Assembly (NCBI GenBank): GCA_013399115.1
Contig: VXAA01001094.1
Span: forward strand, 224,914-288,913
DNA length: 64,000 nucleotides
Direction: 5' to 3'
DNA from: Anseranas semipalmata
Lineage: Eukaryota; Chordata; Aves; Anseriformes; Anseranatidae
Notes under the pieces: model-generated
Seen by the model: only the letters and a program-made list of their open reading frames with translations
Told to the model about the DNA's origin: nothing
The model's database searches: none
Position numbers and translations under genes: made by a program
Part shown: in pieces, positions 26,501 to 33,647 of the stretch
Numbering within the stretch: the first letter of the stretch is position 1
Layout of the letters: each line of letters starts with the position of its first letter

Positions 26501-27485
26501 ACAAGATGCTATTGATAAAGGTCTGGTGGAGAGGAAGTTTTTTGACCAGTACCGTTCTGGCAGTTTAAGCCTGACACAGTTTGCAGACATGATTTCCTGC
26601 CGTAATGGCACCGATGAGGTGTTTCGGCACGAGTCGGTGACTCGGTCTCCCACAGTGCTGAGCGTCAGGAGTTCTTCCTCACTGATAAGGAGCGGTTCAT
26701 TCTCAGATACCCCAGAGGAATGCAGTCCCATTGCAGCCATATTTGACACAGAAAACTTGGAGAAAATCTCCATTTCAGAAGCTATACAACGGGGCATTGT
26801 GGACAGCATCACTGGACAACGGTTGCTTGAAGCCCAGGCCTGCACAGGGGGCATAATATGCCCTACCACAGGCCAGAGGCTTTCCCTTCAGGAAGCTGCC
26901 AATCAAGGCATCATTGATCAGGATATGGCCACACGGCTCAAACCAGCCCAGAAGGCCTTCCTAGGGTTCGAAGGCATAAAGGGCGGACGCAAGAGGATGT
27001 CAGCAGCTGAAGCAGTGAAGGAAAAATGGTTGCCTTACGAGGCTGGGCAGCGGTTCCTTGAATTCCAGTACCTCACTGGAGGTCTCGTGGACCCAGAAGT
27101 ACGTGGAAGAATAAGTACTGAAGAAGCCATTAGAAATGGATTGATTGATGGTCGTGCTGCCCAGAAATTGCAAGACACCAACAGCTATCCCAAAATTCTG
27201 ACCTGCCCCAAGACCAAGCTGAAAATATCCTACAAAGATGCAATGAATCGGTCAATGGTGGAAGACATCACTGGTCTTAAACTCTTGGAAGCAGCCTCTG
27301 TTTCATCTAAAGGCATATCCAGTCCCTACAATGTCTCCTCAGCACCTGGCTCTCGCTCTGGCTCTCGCTCTGGCTCACGTTCAGGCTCACGCAGTGGGTC
27401 TAGGAGGGGAAGTTTTGATGCATCGGCAACCTCTTCATATTCTTACTCATACTCAACCTTCAGCAGTGGGTCTATTGGGCGCTAG
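2447..27485 (+). CDS. DSP: Desmoplakin (DSP), 3' part of the gene, 20 exons joined
   Basis: Desmoplakin is the plakin-family linker that anchors intermediate filaments (keratin, desmin, vimentin) to the desmosomal plaque through plakoglobin and plakophilins. The coding blocks at 2447-2575, 3778-3828, 4796-4957, 5925-6029, 7263-7358, 7902-8027, 8911-9063, 10366-10520, 11540-11666, 12175-12379, 12901-13118, 13913-14079, 14409-14547, 15857-16050, 16906-17068, 17680-17763, 18714-18821, 19445-19543, 20437-22728 and 24291-27485 all have AG acceptors and GT donors and join in one frame (7,968 nt, about 2,655 residues plus stop). The order is spectrin repeats with an SH3 insert, coiled-coil rod, plakin-repeat domains A-B-C, and a GSR tail. 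Exon sizes match human exons 5-24 from memory except small length changes in exons 14, 15, 23 and 24. The first about 200 residues and the promoter lie off the left edge. Confidence 0.98.
2985..3046. repeat. Compound (TCTA/TCTG)n-(TTTA)n microsatellite
   Basis: An interrupted TCTA tetranucleotide array with TCTG variants runs directly into TTTA units, about 62 bases, in DSP intron 5. It is likely length-polymorphic. Confidence 0.9.
3778..3828 (+). CDS. DSP: DSP exon 6
   Basis: A 51-nt exon of 17 codons reading [17 protein letters not shown], with acceptor gtttcag and donor gtgagc. It is the smallest exon in the window and equals about human residues 243-259, a helix of the first visible spectrin repeat. 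It is in phase 0, so skipping it would delete 17 residues without a frameshift. Confidence 0.96.
4569..4672. repeat. 52-nt tandem duplication upstream of DSP exon 7
   Basis: Two adjacent 52-base copies (4569-4620 and 4621-4672) both begin ATCCAGGCA and share the core GTCCATTGCCAACAGGTTT, with a few differences between them. They lie in intron 6, about 125 bases before the exon 7 acceptor. Each copy contains an AACAG|GT motif resembling an acceptor. Confidence 0.85.
4796..4957 (+). CDS. DSP: DSP exon 7
   Basis: 162 nt, 54 codons, phase 0, from [13 protein letters not shown] to the strongly conserved stretch [18 protein letters not shown], ending QEAFS before gtaaga. It equals about human residues 260-313 and spans the junction of the first and second spectrin repeats of the plakin domain. 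The acceptor is ttccttgcag. The open frame extends upstream and downstream into intron, but the splice sites define the exon. Confidence 0.97.
5925..6029 (+). CDS. DSP: DSP exon 8
   Basis: 105 nt, 35 codons, phase 0, reading [20 protein letters not shown] and ending [10 protein letters not shown] before gtgagt. It is a helical segment of the second spectrin repeat (about human residues 314-348) and is nearly identical to mammalian desmoplakin. The intron that follows (1.2 kb) contains no recognised element. Confidence 0.97.
7263..7358 (+). CDS. DSP: DSP exon 9
   Basis: 96 nt, 32 codons, phase 0, containing [20 protein letters not shown] and ending NAAYFQ before gtgagt. It equals about human residues 349-380, the end of the second and start of the third spectrin repeat. 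The Trp-rich core is the typical spectrin-repeat packing signature. Confidence 0.97.
7902..8027 (+). CDS. DSP: DSP exon 10
   Basis: 126 nt, 42 codons, phase 0, starting [20 protein letters not shown] and ending LLEQIKELE before gtactg. It equals about human residues 381-422 in the spectrin repeat that is later interrupted by the SH3 domain. The middle ([13 protein letters not shown]) is the least conserved part compared with the mammalian protein as I remember it. Confidence 0.96.
8911..9063 (+). CDS. DSP: DSP exon 11 (enters the SH3 domain)
   Basis: 153 nt, 51 codons, phase 0, from [20 protein letters not shown] to [12 protein letters not shown] before gtaatg. It completes a spectrin-repeat helix and then starts the SH3 domain embedded in that repeat (about human residues 458-515); the ALCDY motif is the SH3 ALYDY-like strand. 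Plakin SH3 domains are known to be atypical and packed against the neighbouring repeat rather than acting as classical proline binders. Confidence 0.97.
10366..10520 (+). CDS. DSP: DSP exon 12 (rest of SH3 domain)
   Basis: 155 nt, starting in phase 0 with [20 protein letters not shown] and ending inside a Lys codon (AA|A). It supplies the remaining SH3 strands ([15 protein letters not shown], the plakin version of the SH3 tryptophan and proline-pocket region) and the linker [11 protein letters not shown] back to the spectrin repeat. The acceptor is cattccttacag and the donor gtgagt. Confidence 0.97.
11540..11666 (+). CDS. DSP: DSP exon 13
   Basis: 127 nt that completes the split Lys codon and continues [20 protein letters not shown], then [15 protein letters not shown], ending TIAK before gtaaga. 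Together with exon 12 it totals 94 codons, so the frame is intact. It closes the SH3-bearing repeat and opens the next spectrin repeat (about human residues 525-567). Confidence 0.97.
12175..12379 (+). CDS. DSP: DSP exon 14
   Basis: 205 nt from [20 protein letters not shown] through [17 protein letters not shown] to the linker [11 protein letters not shown], ending one base into a Val codon. It is about one codon longer than the human exon as I recall it (202 nt). The extra residue lies in the proline/glutamine-rich inter-repeat linker. The donor, gtctgt, is rather weak. An open frame runs on for over 200 bases into the intron and is not coding. Confidence 0.95.
12901..13118 (+). CDS. DSP: DSP exon 15
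   Basis: 218 nt, completing the split Val codon with [20 protein letters not shown], then the conserved DKQEAW and [11 protein letters not shown] stretch, ending IQDLE before gtaact. It is about three codons shorter than the human exon as recalled. The first half is a fast-evolving linker between spectrin repeats; the second half enters the next repeat (about human residues 635-710). Exons 14 and 15 together make 141 whole codons. Confidence 0.95.
13913..14079 (+). CDS. DSP: DSP exon 16
   Basis: 167 nt beginning [20 protein letters not shown], then [12 protein letters not shown] and [16 protein letters not shown], ending with AG of a Ser codon before gtaaga. It lies in the fifth annotated spectrin repeat (about human residues 711-766). 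The acceptor is ctctttccttag. Confidence 0.96.
14409..14547 (+). CDS. DSP: DSP exon 17
   Basis: 139 nt completing the split Ser codon and reading [20 protein letters not shown], then [20 protein letters not shown], ending CLK before gtgaga. With exon 16 it makes 102 whole codons. The intron before it is the shortest in the gene (329 bases). Confidence 0.96.
15857..16050 (+). CDS. DSP: DSP exon 18
   Basis: 194 nt from [20 protein letters not shown] through [16 protein letters not shown] to [16 protein letters not shown], ending with AG of an Arg or Ser codon. It belongs to the last spectrin repeats (about human residues 813-877). The donor is AACAG|gtttgc, weak at intron positions 3-6. The downstream exon begins exactly in the phase required, so this donor must be used. 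The upstream acceptor is cttttttcctccag. Confidence 0.95.
16906..17068 (+). CDS. DSP: DSP exon 19
   Basis: 163 nt completing the split codon (AG|A) and reading [20 protein letters not shown], then [20 protein letters not shown], ending YLHDQK before gtatgc. It is near the end of the plakin domain (about human residues 877-931). The acceptor is ccctgttgtttctag. Confidence 0.96.
17680..17763 (+). CDS. DSP: DSP exon 20
   Basis: 84 nt, 28 codons, phase 0: [20 protein letters not shown] then DQCSAAIK, between acceptor tttttcttgacag and donor gtactt. It equals about human residues 932-959, in the helical segment linking the plakin domain to the rod. Confidence 0.96.
18714..18821 (+). CDS. DSP: DSP exon 21
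   Basis: 108 nt, 36 codons, phase 0, from [20 protein letters not shown] to AVLILQE before gtatct. It equals about human residues 960-995. The NIPIKK-VVQSP stretch is well conserved with mammals apart from a few substitutions. Confidence 0.96.
19445..19543 (+). CDS. DSP: DSP exon 22
   Basis: 99 nt, 33 codons, phase 0: [20 protein letters not shown] then [13 protein letters not shown], before gtaatc. It equals about human residues 996-1028, the end of the N-terminal globular region just before the coiled coil. The acceptor is tttcttttcaag. Confidence 0.96.
20437..22728 (+). CDS. DSP: DSP exon 23 (coiled-coil rod)
   Basis: 2,292 nt, 764 codons, phase 0, one residue fewer than human exon 23 as recalled. 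It encodes most of the parallel coiled-coil rod that dimerises desmoplakin: heptad-rich sequence dense in Glu, Lys, Arg, Gln and Leu, with no Pro-rich breaks, from [18 protein letters not shown] to EKFQKQALE before gtattc. Rod units of about 156 residues are repeated in tandem (20917-21384 and 21385-21852), both opening ENELAKVRN. The open frame continues to 22827 but that tail is intron. The acceptor is preceded by an unusually long T-rich tract from about 20375. An internal donor at 20935 allows a short-rod form. Confidence 0.98.
20917..21852 (+). repeat. Tandem 156-residue duplication within the rod coding sequence
   Basis: Two consecutive 468-nt units (20917-21384 and 21385-21852) encode related coiled-coil segments. 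Both start ENELAKVRN, continue with EE(M/I)..[15 protein letters not shown], then REN..L..EI.RL, and close with an E(L/I)ERL...L segment. The spacing is exactly 156 codons with no gap between the landmarks compared. A weaker third unit may start near 21853 (LEDEN). Confidence 0.8.
20926..20940 (+). promoter_or_regulatory. DSP: Internal splice donor for the short isoform DSPII
   Basis: Inside exon 23 the codons for AlaLysValArg read GCTAAG|GTAAGA, a strong donor cutting after 20934. This leaves 498 nt = 166 codons, so the short exon ends at the equivalent of human residue 1194. That is where mammalian DSPII departs from DSPI by my recollection of the human protein (599 residues removed). The phase is 0, so joining to the last exon at 24291 keeps the frame and removes about 598 rod residues here. 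Use in this species is inferred. Confidence 0.75.
24291..27485 (+). CDS. DSP: DSP exon 24 (rod end, plakin-repeat domains A-C, GSR tail)
   Basis: 3,195 nt including the TAG stop, 1,064 residues, starting [10 protein letters not shown] after acceptor aaaattttag. The coiled coil ends near 24746. Plakin-repeat domain A spans about 24789-25535, B about 25641-26249 and C about 26700-27344, each built of 38-residue repeats with the recurring LLEAQ.ATGG.IDP motif; these bind intermediate filaments. The B-C linker carries the conserved [24 protein letters not shown] stretch and then a Ser-rich segment about 12 residues shorter than in human. The tail (27345-27404) has five GSR units, followed by RRGSFD, the conserved kinase-target context. 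The protein ends SSGSIGR. Confidence 0.98.
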   Translation, partial: ASNRIQESKNQYSHIMQERETLLIKMSALEQDKARLQRLEEELNRLKVSLESESRLKQRLESEKQQILNDLNQWKSQHSRTEESIRKIQCEREKSEREKNTLRSEIERLQMEIKRIEERYRCRLEETAVKNQSELESERLRLQREIEKLKQRPYGSHRSTQTEEDFCIDASKLLFSGLRKKITAMQLYECQLIDKLTLDKLLKGQRSVEEVAADIEPYLKGAGAIAGVSILPRQKYSFVEAKRNQLLTAENAVLLLEAQAATGGVIDPHRNEVLTVDSAIARDLIDFDDREQIYTAEKAITGFKDPFSGKTVPVSEAIKKNLVDRETGIRLLEAQLAVGGIVDPVNSVFLPKDIALSRGLIDKDLYRILNNCQGTTKNFIDPTTKKAVTYMQLKEKCRIEPHTGLLLLPVQKRSMSFQGIRQPVSADALLEAGIIKESTRNDLERGAITVEEVSERIIDFLQGSSCIAGIYNEATKEKLGIYQAMKIGLVRPGTALELLEAQAATGFIVDPVSNVRLPVEEAYKRGLVGIEFKEKLLSAERAVTGYKDPETGNIISLFQAMNKELIERGHGIRLLEAQIATGGIIDPKESYRLPVETAYKRGYFNEELNQILSDPSDDTKGFFDPNTEENLTYLQLKERCIKDEATGLCLLPLREKKKVVHTSQKNTLRKRRVVIVDPETNREMSVQEAYSKGLIDYDTYTELAEQECEWEEITITGSDGSSRVVLVDRKTGSQYDIQDAIDKGLVERKFFDQYRSGSLSLTQFADMISCRNGTDEVFRHESVTRSPTVLSVRSSSSLIRSGSFSDTPEECSPIAAIFDTENLEKISISEAIQRGIVDSITGQRLLEAQACTGGIICPTTGQRLSLQEAANQGIIDQDMATRLKPAQKAFLGFEGIKGGRKRMSAAEAVKEKWLPYEAGQRFLEFQYLTGGLVDPEVRGRISTEEAIRNGLIDGRAAQKLQDTNSYPKILTCPKTKLKISYKDAMNRSMVEDITGLKLLEAASVSSKGISSPYNVSSAPGSRSGSRSGSRSGSRSGSRRGSFDASATSSYSYSYSTFSSGSIGR
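27345..27404 (+). repeat. DSP: GSRS coding repeat in the DSP tail
   Basis: A 12-nt coding repeat (ggctctcgctct and variants) gives about five Gly-Ser-Arg-Ser/Arg units. Human desmoplakin has six 4-residue units here. This segment is a known site of phosphorylation and arginine methylation that tunes keratin binding. Confidence 0.9.
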
Positions 27486-27647
27486 TAAATGAGGCAATGG
27501 GTCTGCATTTTAATATCGTCTAGATTAGTCTATATCCTCTTTCCTAGAACAACAACAACAGAAGAACCCAAAGCAAAACCCAAAGCAATATGGTTTGTGG
27601 TCCTATTGTTACTTGCCCAAGCAAAATGATTTTGCTGAAACAAAAGA

Positions 27648-27653
27648 AATAAA
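27648..27653 (+). terminator. DSP: Proximal AATAAA polyadenylation signal
   Basis: A canonical hexamer lies 163 bases after the stop codon. No strong GT-rich element follows immediately, so it is probably minor or unused. If used it would give a very short 3' UTR. Confidence 0.4.
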
Positions 27654-28243
27654 GACATGGCCAAAACAAACTTTAAGTCTTTCCTAGGTGTGTTCACCTT
27701 CTCTTCTGAAAAAGCTGTAAAATGCTTGAACGCAGATTTATGGAGTACAGATGAGGGAAATGCAGAAAGTCATATGTGTGAATTTTGACTTTCAGTTGCC
27801 ATTTCCATTTAGTGTTTGGATTTTTAATGGGTCTCTGTATATTTTAAATAGTCTATCATTTGCCTTCTCCTGTTAACTGCAACTGTCAACCCATAAGCTG
27901 ATAACTGAGGTATTAAAGTCTTGAGGTAGTTTTTTTTTTTTCTCCAACATAGGCCTTTCTCAATTTGCTATTGTGAAGAAAAAATACTAACAATATGGAC
28001 ACAAAATGCCTTTAATATTGGTTTAGAATCTATACTATAACTTTAAAAGCTCTGTCTTCCAGATGCTCTACTTCTGTATGTTTGGCTAGCCATTTTCTTA
28101 GGTATAACTTGGTGGGTATAAAGGGCTGTTATTAGGCTGGGCTTTTGTTTTACTGTTACCTATATATTTTCTACTGTTTTGCTTGATTTCCATGTAACAA
28201 CAAAAAATATAAATCTAACTGCACCGAGACAGCTATTCTGGGC

Positions 28244-28249
28244 AATAAA
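28244..28249 (+). terminator. DSP: Main AATAAA polyadenylation signal of DSP
   Basis: A canonical hexamer followed after about 20 bases by the GT-rich stretch tgttgtgtgc, the expected layout for cleavage near 28262-28266. Confidence 0.75.
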
Positions 28250-28265
28250 CTTTTGAAGTTGTAAA

Positions 28266-31200
28266 GTATTTGTTGTGTGCTTATTAAATTTAGCTATGGA
28301 TATTCTTAGAGGTAAATTGGAGAAAACCATTTAAAAAGTAGCAAATACTAGCTTTGTCATAAAAATAGTGTACAGGCACATTATTTTTCATGATGCTGAT
28401 CCATCATTTTTATGGATATAGACTTCTGATTCTGTGTTTTCAGTAGGAAAAAGAAGATAGCACCAATAATGGAAACTATGCTCTAGAAGCAGAAAGCCGA
28501 TTTTCAGAGTTGATTATAGACTTGATGATGACCAGAAGCGTATTTCTTCTGTTCATGATCCATCCCACTGTCTCTGCAGCTACGAGAGACCGTGTGCCAG
28601 ATTCTCCCTTACGCATCATGCAATTTTGGACAACAAGCAGAACAAAGATAAAGTGACTGGGCTTAGCCAAGCAATGTGGTGGGATAGGAGGATTGTTCAA
28701 AACCTGAACAGTCACCTCCTGTAATGTCTGCCCACCTCTGGTGGCTCCTGAAAGCCTAGGTTGAGAAAATGGCAAGAACATACCATTGTTCATGTGATGT
28801 CTTCCTGTTGCCAGTTGCGTGTTGGCTGCTGGCAGCTTGCTGACTCCTTTTATTTGACGTCTCTCCTGAGCTAAGAAAGAAGAGCACAGGATTAGAGGAC
28901 TCGAGCATGGTTTGAAACTGCTTTTGTTGCCATGACTCTTCCTCAGCCATAGCAGAAAATGTTTTGAATATGTTGAGACTGTCCTGTCCTCTCCCATTCA
29001 CAGCATAGTGCAGATACTTCTGGGTAGGCATTGTGTTCTTATCTGTGTGATCACTTACAAGGATTTAATATGGTTTTAGACAACTGCCAGAACAGAGGTT
29101 TAATGGAAGAACTGTTGGTAAAATGTGCCAGTACCTGAAGTAAATTCTTCCTATAAGTAGTTGAAAGCGTTGCCTGAGACACATACCTGCTTTTAGCGAT
29201 GTACCATGTAGGAACTTTGCCTGTCTATGAATTTTATCAACTGCTAGAGATAAAAAGAGGAAACTTATAGGCACAAATGCTAATCACTGTTAATGATGCT
29301 GCCTATTTTTTTGCAGCATGTTCCCTTTCTGGGATGAGGAATGGCTTGAGTTATAATTTTGTCTCCAGCTGAAGTGTAGCTGCTAACCTGAAAAGCATTT
29401 CCAATGTTTTCTGAAGATCAGAACAGTGTCTAAACTCTCCACTATATGTAAAATATCTTCTATTACTAGACTAAGAAACTAAATGGACTGGTACAAGTCA
29501 GTAGTTGGGACCTCTAGAGAAAGTAGGCAAGAAAGTGCAACCTATCTCCTAGGAACTTCCACAGCTTCAGAGGTTTCTGTCTACAGCTGAAGTTCATTAG
29601 CTGTACTGTAGGGGAAGATCCAGTTCTTGAATAGCTTTCTGACTGCTAGGGAGAAACAGCTGTGTGTGTTTTTGTTTTTGTTTTTGTTTTTTTTTCTTTT
29701 TTAGAAGACAAAACCTTAATCACAAGCTGTTGCCACAGTTTTAAATGGCTAGGAGGTTCTTGGGCTCTACAGTACAGATTAAACTGTTCAATACTGATGA
29801 AAAGTCTGCTATTGGGTGCATGCAGCCCTGCAGTTTGCATGGATGGGAACCCTGCGCGCTCTTTCTGGCACAGTTGCCAGGCCTGTGCTTATGTTTCACA
29901 CAAGGCATTCCTTGCATCTGGTAGGTTCTTTAAAGCTGTGCTTTTGCACATTACATCTCTTACTTCTGGATCAACCTTTTTTTCCTGTGGATGAACATTT
30001 TGTCCTGTGGTGGTGGCCTAGATATAAGTTCATCTCCCAGAAATGCTGCTGCTGCTTTCTCCTCACGCACTCCAGCAGCAGATGCTAGTGCAACACTGGT
30101 CAGAGGTGTTTGGCACAGGAGACCCAGGGGCCTGAGTAGCAGCTGAGCCAGTCCAGGCAGCAGGTGGGACAGGAAGCTGATAACTCAGGGGTGCTAAAGA
30201 GAGAAGTGGAGAGTTCTCTGTAGTAAAAAAAGGGCTGAGGAAGGAATTTCATGAAGAACTTCCCTTTTCCAGAGCTGAAGTTTGGCAGCCACAGTGTGGT
30301 GTGGAAGTCAGCCAGCAGAAAGAGGCATGGCAGGTGAGTGCACCAGGAGGGGCATGGTGTTGTGGGGCTGAGGAGAGCAGGTTTCTGTGTTCGTGAGGTG
30401 GGAGAGCAGCACCTGGGGGTTGAGGAGAAGCCAGGCTGTGTTTTGTTGGGGTGCTATGTGGTGGGGACACAGAGATGAGCGTGGGGATTTGGGGTAGGAT
30501 GTTCATAGGCTCTGCAACTCTCTTGTGCAAAAGATTAAATGAATTTTCTTCGTTGATTTTAAAAAGAATGACCGGCAATTTTGAATCTTCATCTCTGCTG
30601 CTGAGACAGTAATTCCTTAATATTAAAAAGTCAGGGTAGACTTGTTGGCCCAGCCTGTGGCCGCAAGCACTTCCCTGTGCAGGGAGGAGTGCTGGGCTAG
30701 GTGTGTTCATTAGCAGCCTTGCGGGTCAGAGTCGATCCTCTGTCTCCTGCTGTCTCCTGCTCCTCCTTGTGCCTTGGGGTAGGTGATGCTGACCCTGTTC
30801 AATGGGAAATGGGCGCCCTGCGTGCTGACTTGGCTGCAATGGCTGGGGAGGGTTCACTTACTAGCAGGGTCAGCTCCTTAGAGAACTGGGCTTTACTCTG
30901 AACTGGAATGTATTTCTAAGGGTTTCATTGACGGAGTTAATTGCCTTGATGTTGTGAATTTGCTGTCCTCCTGCTTGAGGCAGCGGGCTGGGAAAAGGCT
31001 GCTGCTTAGGACCATATGGTTTGCACAATGCAGTAGTGCTCAAGCCAGCATTTTGTCTGTCTTCTGCTGCTTGGTAATGCACAAATGGCACTTGATTAAT
31101 ATTGTAGCCTTGTGAATATGAAAGATGGATGGGGAATACTTACAGAATAACTATTATGTGACAGTGTAAAATTATGCAGAGTGTGGGTGTGGTTTTGTAA

Positions 31201-31782
31201 TTTCAAATTTCTGCATATTTTTATAATATAAATCTGGAATAGTCATTTACTTTGAAGTTTCTGTGCATCTAGGCTGTTCTGAGATAAGCAGGATTTACTT
31301 GTCATATGTAACTGTTTCAGAATAATGTTATACTTAGAAATACTTTTTTTAAACACATGCCCAAGCAACTTGAGAACAATTTCTAGGTCCCTCAAGGCAG
31401 TTTGTGCATAGGCTCTCTGCTCCTTTCTGACCCGTGTTAGCTAGCCTGGTGTTTAACAATTATGCACCTGTGATATGAGGTCAACACTTTTTTTTCCTCC
31501 TCATAGTAACACCACATGCACAGTTTGTACAAGTAGAACTGCATTATATAATAAAGACAGAGCAATATTTAGGGTTCCATTCATAATGTTTTAGAGCCAA
31601 TTTTAGCTTTAGTAGTTTATCAGCAACATACTTTATGGCAGAGTTAATATGGTGGGAGGCTCTGTGAGGGCGGTCGAGCATCTGTCTGTTAACACATCAG
31701 ATACTCAAGCTGCTGATCCCTCTGCAGATTCCCGTTCCATTGGCAGGCTGGGGATGTTCATGACGCAGTCCTTTGCTTCTCA
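28266..31782. other. Intergenic region after DSP, nothing firm
   Basis: No gene is supported. The longest open frames (minus 28476-28997 and 30249-30710) resemble nothing I recognise and have no splice context. A minus-strand block at 28572-28607 reads GES GTR followed by degraded triplets after a possible acceptor, and may be another collagen-like remnant, but it is too short to call. A poly-T/GTTTTT run lies at about 29668-29702. Confidence 0.5.
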
Positions 31783-31896
31783 TAGTCCAGGTGCTTGTGC
31801 TGAGCCAGGGAGTGCTGGTTGCCCAGGGTGGCTTCTGTGTCTGGCGGGGACATCTTTCACCTGGCTGCCCATCTCAGGCAGGATATCCAGAGAACC
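31783..31896 (-). pseudogene. Decayed collagen-like exon (Gly-X-Y remnant)
   Basis: Read leftward from 31896, after an acceptor tttccatcaacag, the frame gives thirteen consecutive three-codon units. Five start with a Gly codon (GSL, GSQ, GQP, GSA and a final GL) and six start with a codon one base away from Gly (Asp, Val, Val, Arg, Ser, Ala). Proline in the Y position (HP, QP, LP, AP) is typical of collagen. No clear donor is seen. It is the block nearest DSP and so would be near the 3' end of the ancestral gene. Medium confidence, because degenerate matches can arise by chance. Confidence 0.5.
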
Positions 31897-32398
31897 CTGT
31901 TGATGGAAAATGAAGCTATGTAAAGACAATACTTGGAAGAGACAAATCCCCACCATGCACCACAAAGTCATCTGCTGGTGCCACTCTGAGCCAGGAGTGG
32001 CTCCGTGAGAAGCAGTGAAAATGTACTAATGCAAAATGCGAGAGGGATCTCAATCCAGTGCATGCTTCTGAGAAAATCAGTAACACCAGTAAACAGTGAA
32101 GATTTGGATCAATGGGAATTGATCAGCGAAGCATGGGGGAGGGACAAGCCTTCTCTCAATTTTTCCAGCATGTGTTGTGCCCTCCTCATGCAGTGGACTA
32201 AGGGGTCCTCATCGCTTATTCAGCACACAGCAGACACTTACATGAGGGTGACTGAGGCACCCAGCACTGAAAAGGCTGCTGGGAGACAAAGCGTCTTTCT
32301 TTCCCTTTCCTTTAACCTGCTGACGGACACACTCATGCCATTGCTTCCACCAAGGCCCTAGCACCATTTTCCATCATCTGTGTGTGTGGTGGTAACTG

Positions 32399-33240
32399 TC
32401 ATAGAATCATTAGGTTGGAAAAGACCTTCAAGATCACCAGGTTCAACCATCAACCTCGCCTACCAAGTCCCGTCACTAAACTGTGTCCCTTAGTGATGCA
32501 TCCGCACGTCTCTTAAACGCCTCTAGGGATGGGGAATCCACCACTTCCCTGGGCAGCCTGTTCCAATGCTTGACCACCCTCTCTGGACAGAAATTCTTCC
32601 TAATATCCCATCTAAAGCTCCCCTGGTGCAGCTTGAGACCATTTCCTTGTGTCCTATCATTTATTACCTGAGAAAAGAGACCTACACCCTCCTCGCTGCA
32701 ACCTCCTTTCAGGTAGCTGTAGAGAGCGATGAGGTCTCCCCTCAGCCTCCTCTTCTCCAAACTAAACAGCCACAGTTCCCTCAGCTGCTCCTCATAGCTC
32801 ATCTCTTCTAGTCCCTTCACCAGCTTGTTGCTCTTCTCTGCACACACTCAAGCAACTCAATATTCTTCTTGTTGTGAGGGACCCAAAACTGAACGCAGTA
32901 CTCAAGGTGCGGTCTCGCCAGTGTTGTGTATGAGGGGACGATCACTTCCCTGGTCCTGCGGGCCACACCATTTCTGATACAAGCCAGGATGCTGTTGGCA
33001 TTCTTGGCCACCTGAGCACACTGCTGGCTCATGTTCAGGCAGCTGTTGATCAGCACCCCCAGGTCCTTTTCTTCTGGGCAACTTTCCAGCCACTCTTCCC
33101 CAAGCCTACACTGCTGCATGGGGTTGTTATGACCCAAGTGCAGGACCTGGCGCTTAACCTTGTTGAATTTCATGCAATTGTGCTCAGCCCATCAATCCAG
33201 CCTATCCAGATTGCTCTGCAAACCTTCCTACCCTGTCAGA
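32399..33240 (-). mobile_element. CR1 LINE, 3' part
   Basis: On the minus strand it encodes the C-terminal part of the CR1 ORF2 protein in two open blocks (33173-32817 with [20 protein letters not shown] and [13 protein letters not shown]; 32847-32476 with [13 protein letters not shown] and [20 protein letters not shown]). It ends at 32399 in the typical CR1 3' end (reverse complement of tcatagaatcattaggttggaaaagacc). It is 5'-truncated near 33240. The two coding blocks are in different frames, so the copy is not intact. Confidence 0.93.
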
Positions 33241-33505
33241 GAAAAACATGTAGGAGCTGCCATTGCTGAATGCAGCTGAGCATCTGACTAAAAGTAAACC
33301 CTTTACTGTATGAAAAGCCTTCCTGTTCCTATGAAGCTACATTTAATGTTTAAAGGCTGAATAAGTGGTAAATAGGGGATAAAATTGTTCAATGAAACTT
33401 GGCTGTCATTCAACATGCACCTTACCTCCAAGACCTTTGTATCCACCTAAGCCAACTGTGCAACTCTGCTTTGTGAACTGACTGTAGGGACTTTGGGGTT
33501 CCTAC

Positions 33506-33587
33506 TTTGTTTCCCAGCTGCTCCCTTCACTCCAGGAAATACAGAATGTCCTCTGGGGCCAGACTCACCATTAAGTCCAGACAGACC
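33506..33587 (-). pseudogene. Decayed collagen exon (nine Gly-X-Y triplets)
   Basis: From 33587 leftward the frame reads GLS GLN GES GPR GHS, then a Val-started triplet, then GVK GAA GKQ: eight of nine triplets start with Gly. The 3' boundary fits a donor CAAA|gtagga, giving 82 nt (nine triplets plus one base). No AG acceptor is found upstream; instead there is an A-rich stretch (the plus-strand T-run at 33613-33647). The run of unbroken triplets makes collagen origin strong, and the lost acceptor argues against function. Confidence 0.8.
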
Positions 33588-33612
33588 AGTTTTTTCCTTT
33601 TTTACATGTTGG

Positions 33613-33647
33613 GTTTTTTTCTTTTTTTTTTTTTTTTTTTTTTTTAG
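33613..33647. repeat. Long T-run next to the collagen remnant
   Basis: Almost pure T on the plus strand (interrupted by one or two C), about 30 bases. On the minus strand it is an A-run just upstream of the collagen-like block at 33506-33587, where a pyrimidine tract and acceptor would be expected. Confidence 0.8.

Larger units (their letters stand above)
27486..28265 (+). other. DSP: DSP 3' untranslated region
   Basis: AT-rich non-coding sequence follows the stop, with CAA/CAAAGC-rich stretches near 27550 and a T-run near 27931. Its end is inferred from the AATAAA at 28244-28249 and a GT-rich stretch (tgttgtgtgctt) about 20 bases after it, giving cleavage near 28265 and a 3' UTR of roughly 780 bases. 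Confidence 0.75.

Noticed and set aside
28476..28997. 173-residue minus-strand open frame near the DSP end
   Set aside because: No similarity recognised; composition is not protein-like.
29830..29880. Collagen-like reading on the minus strand
   Set aside because: Again two frames give partial triplets; this shows that degenerate matching alone is not specific.
30249..30710. 153-residue minus-strand open frame
   Set aside because: No recognisable domain, no splice or promoter context; its length is plausible by chance in this composition.
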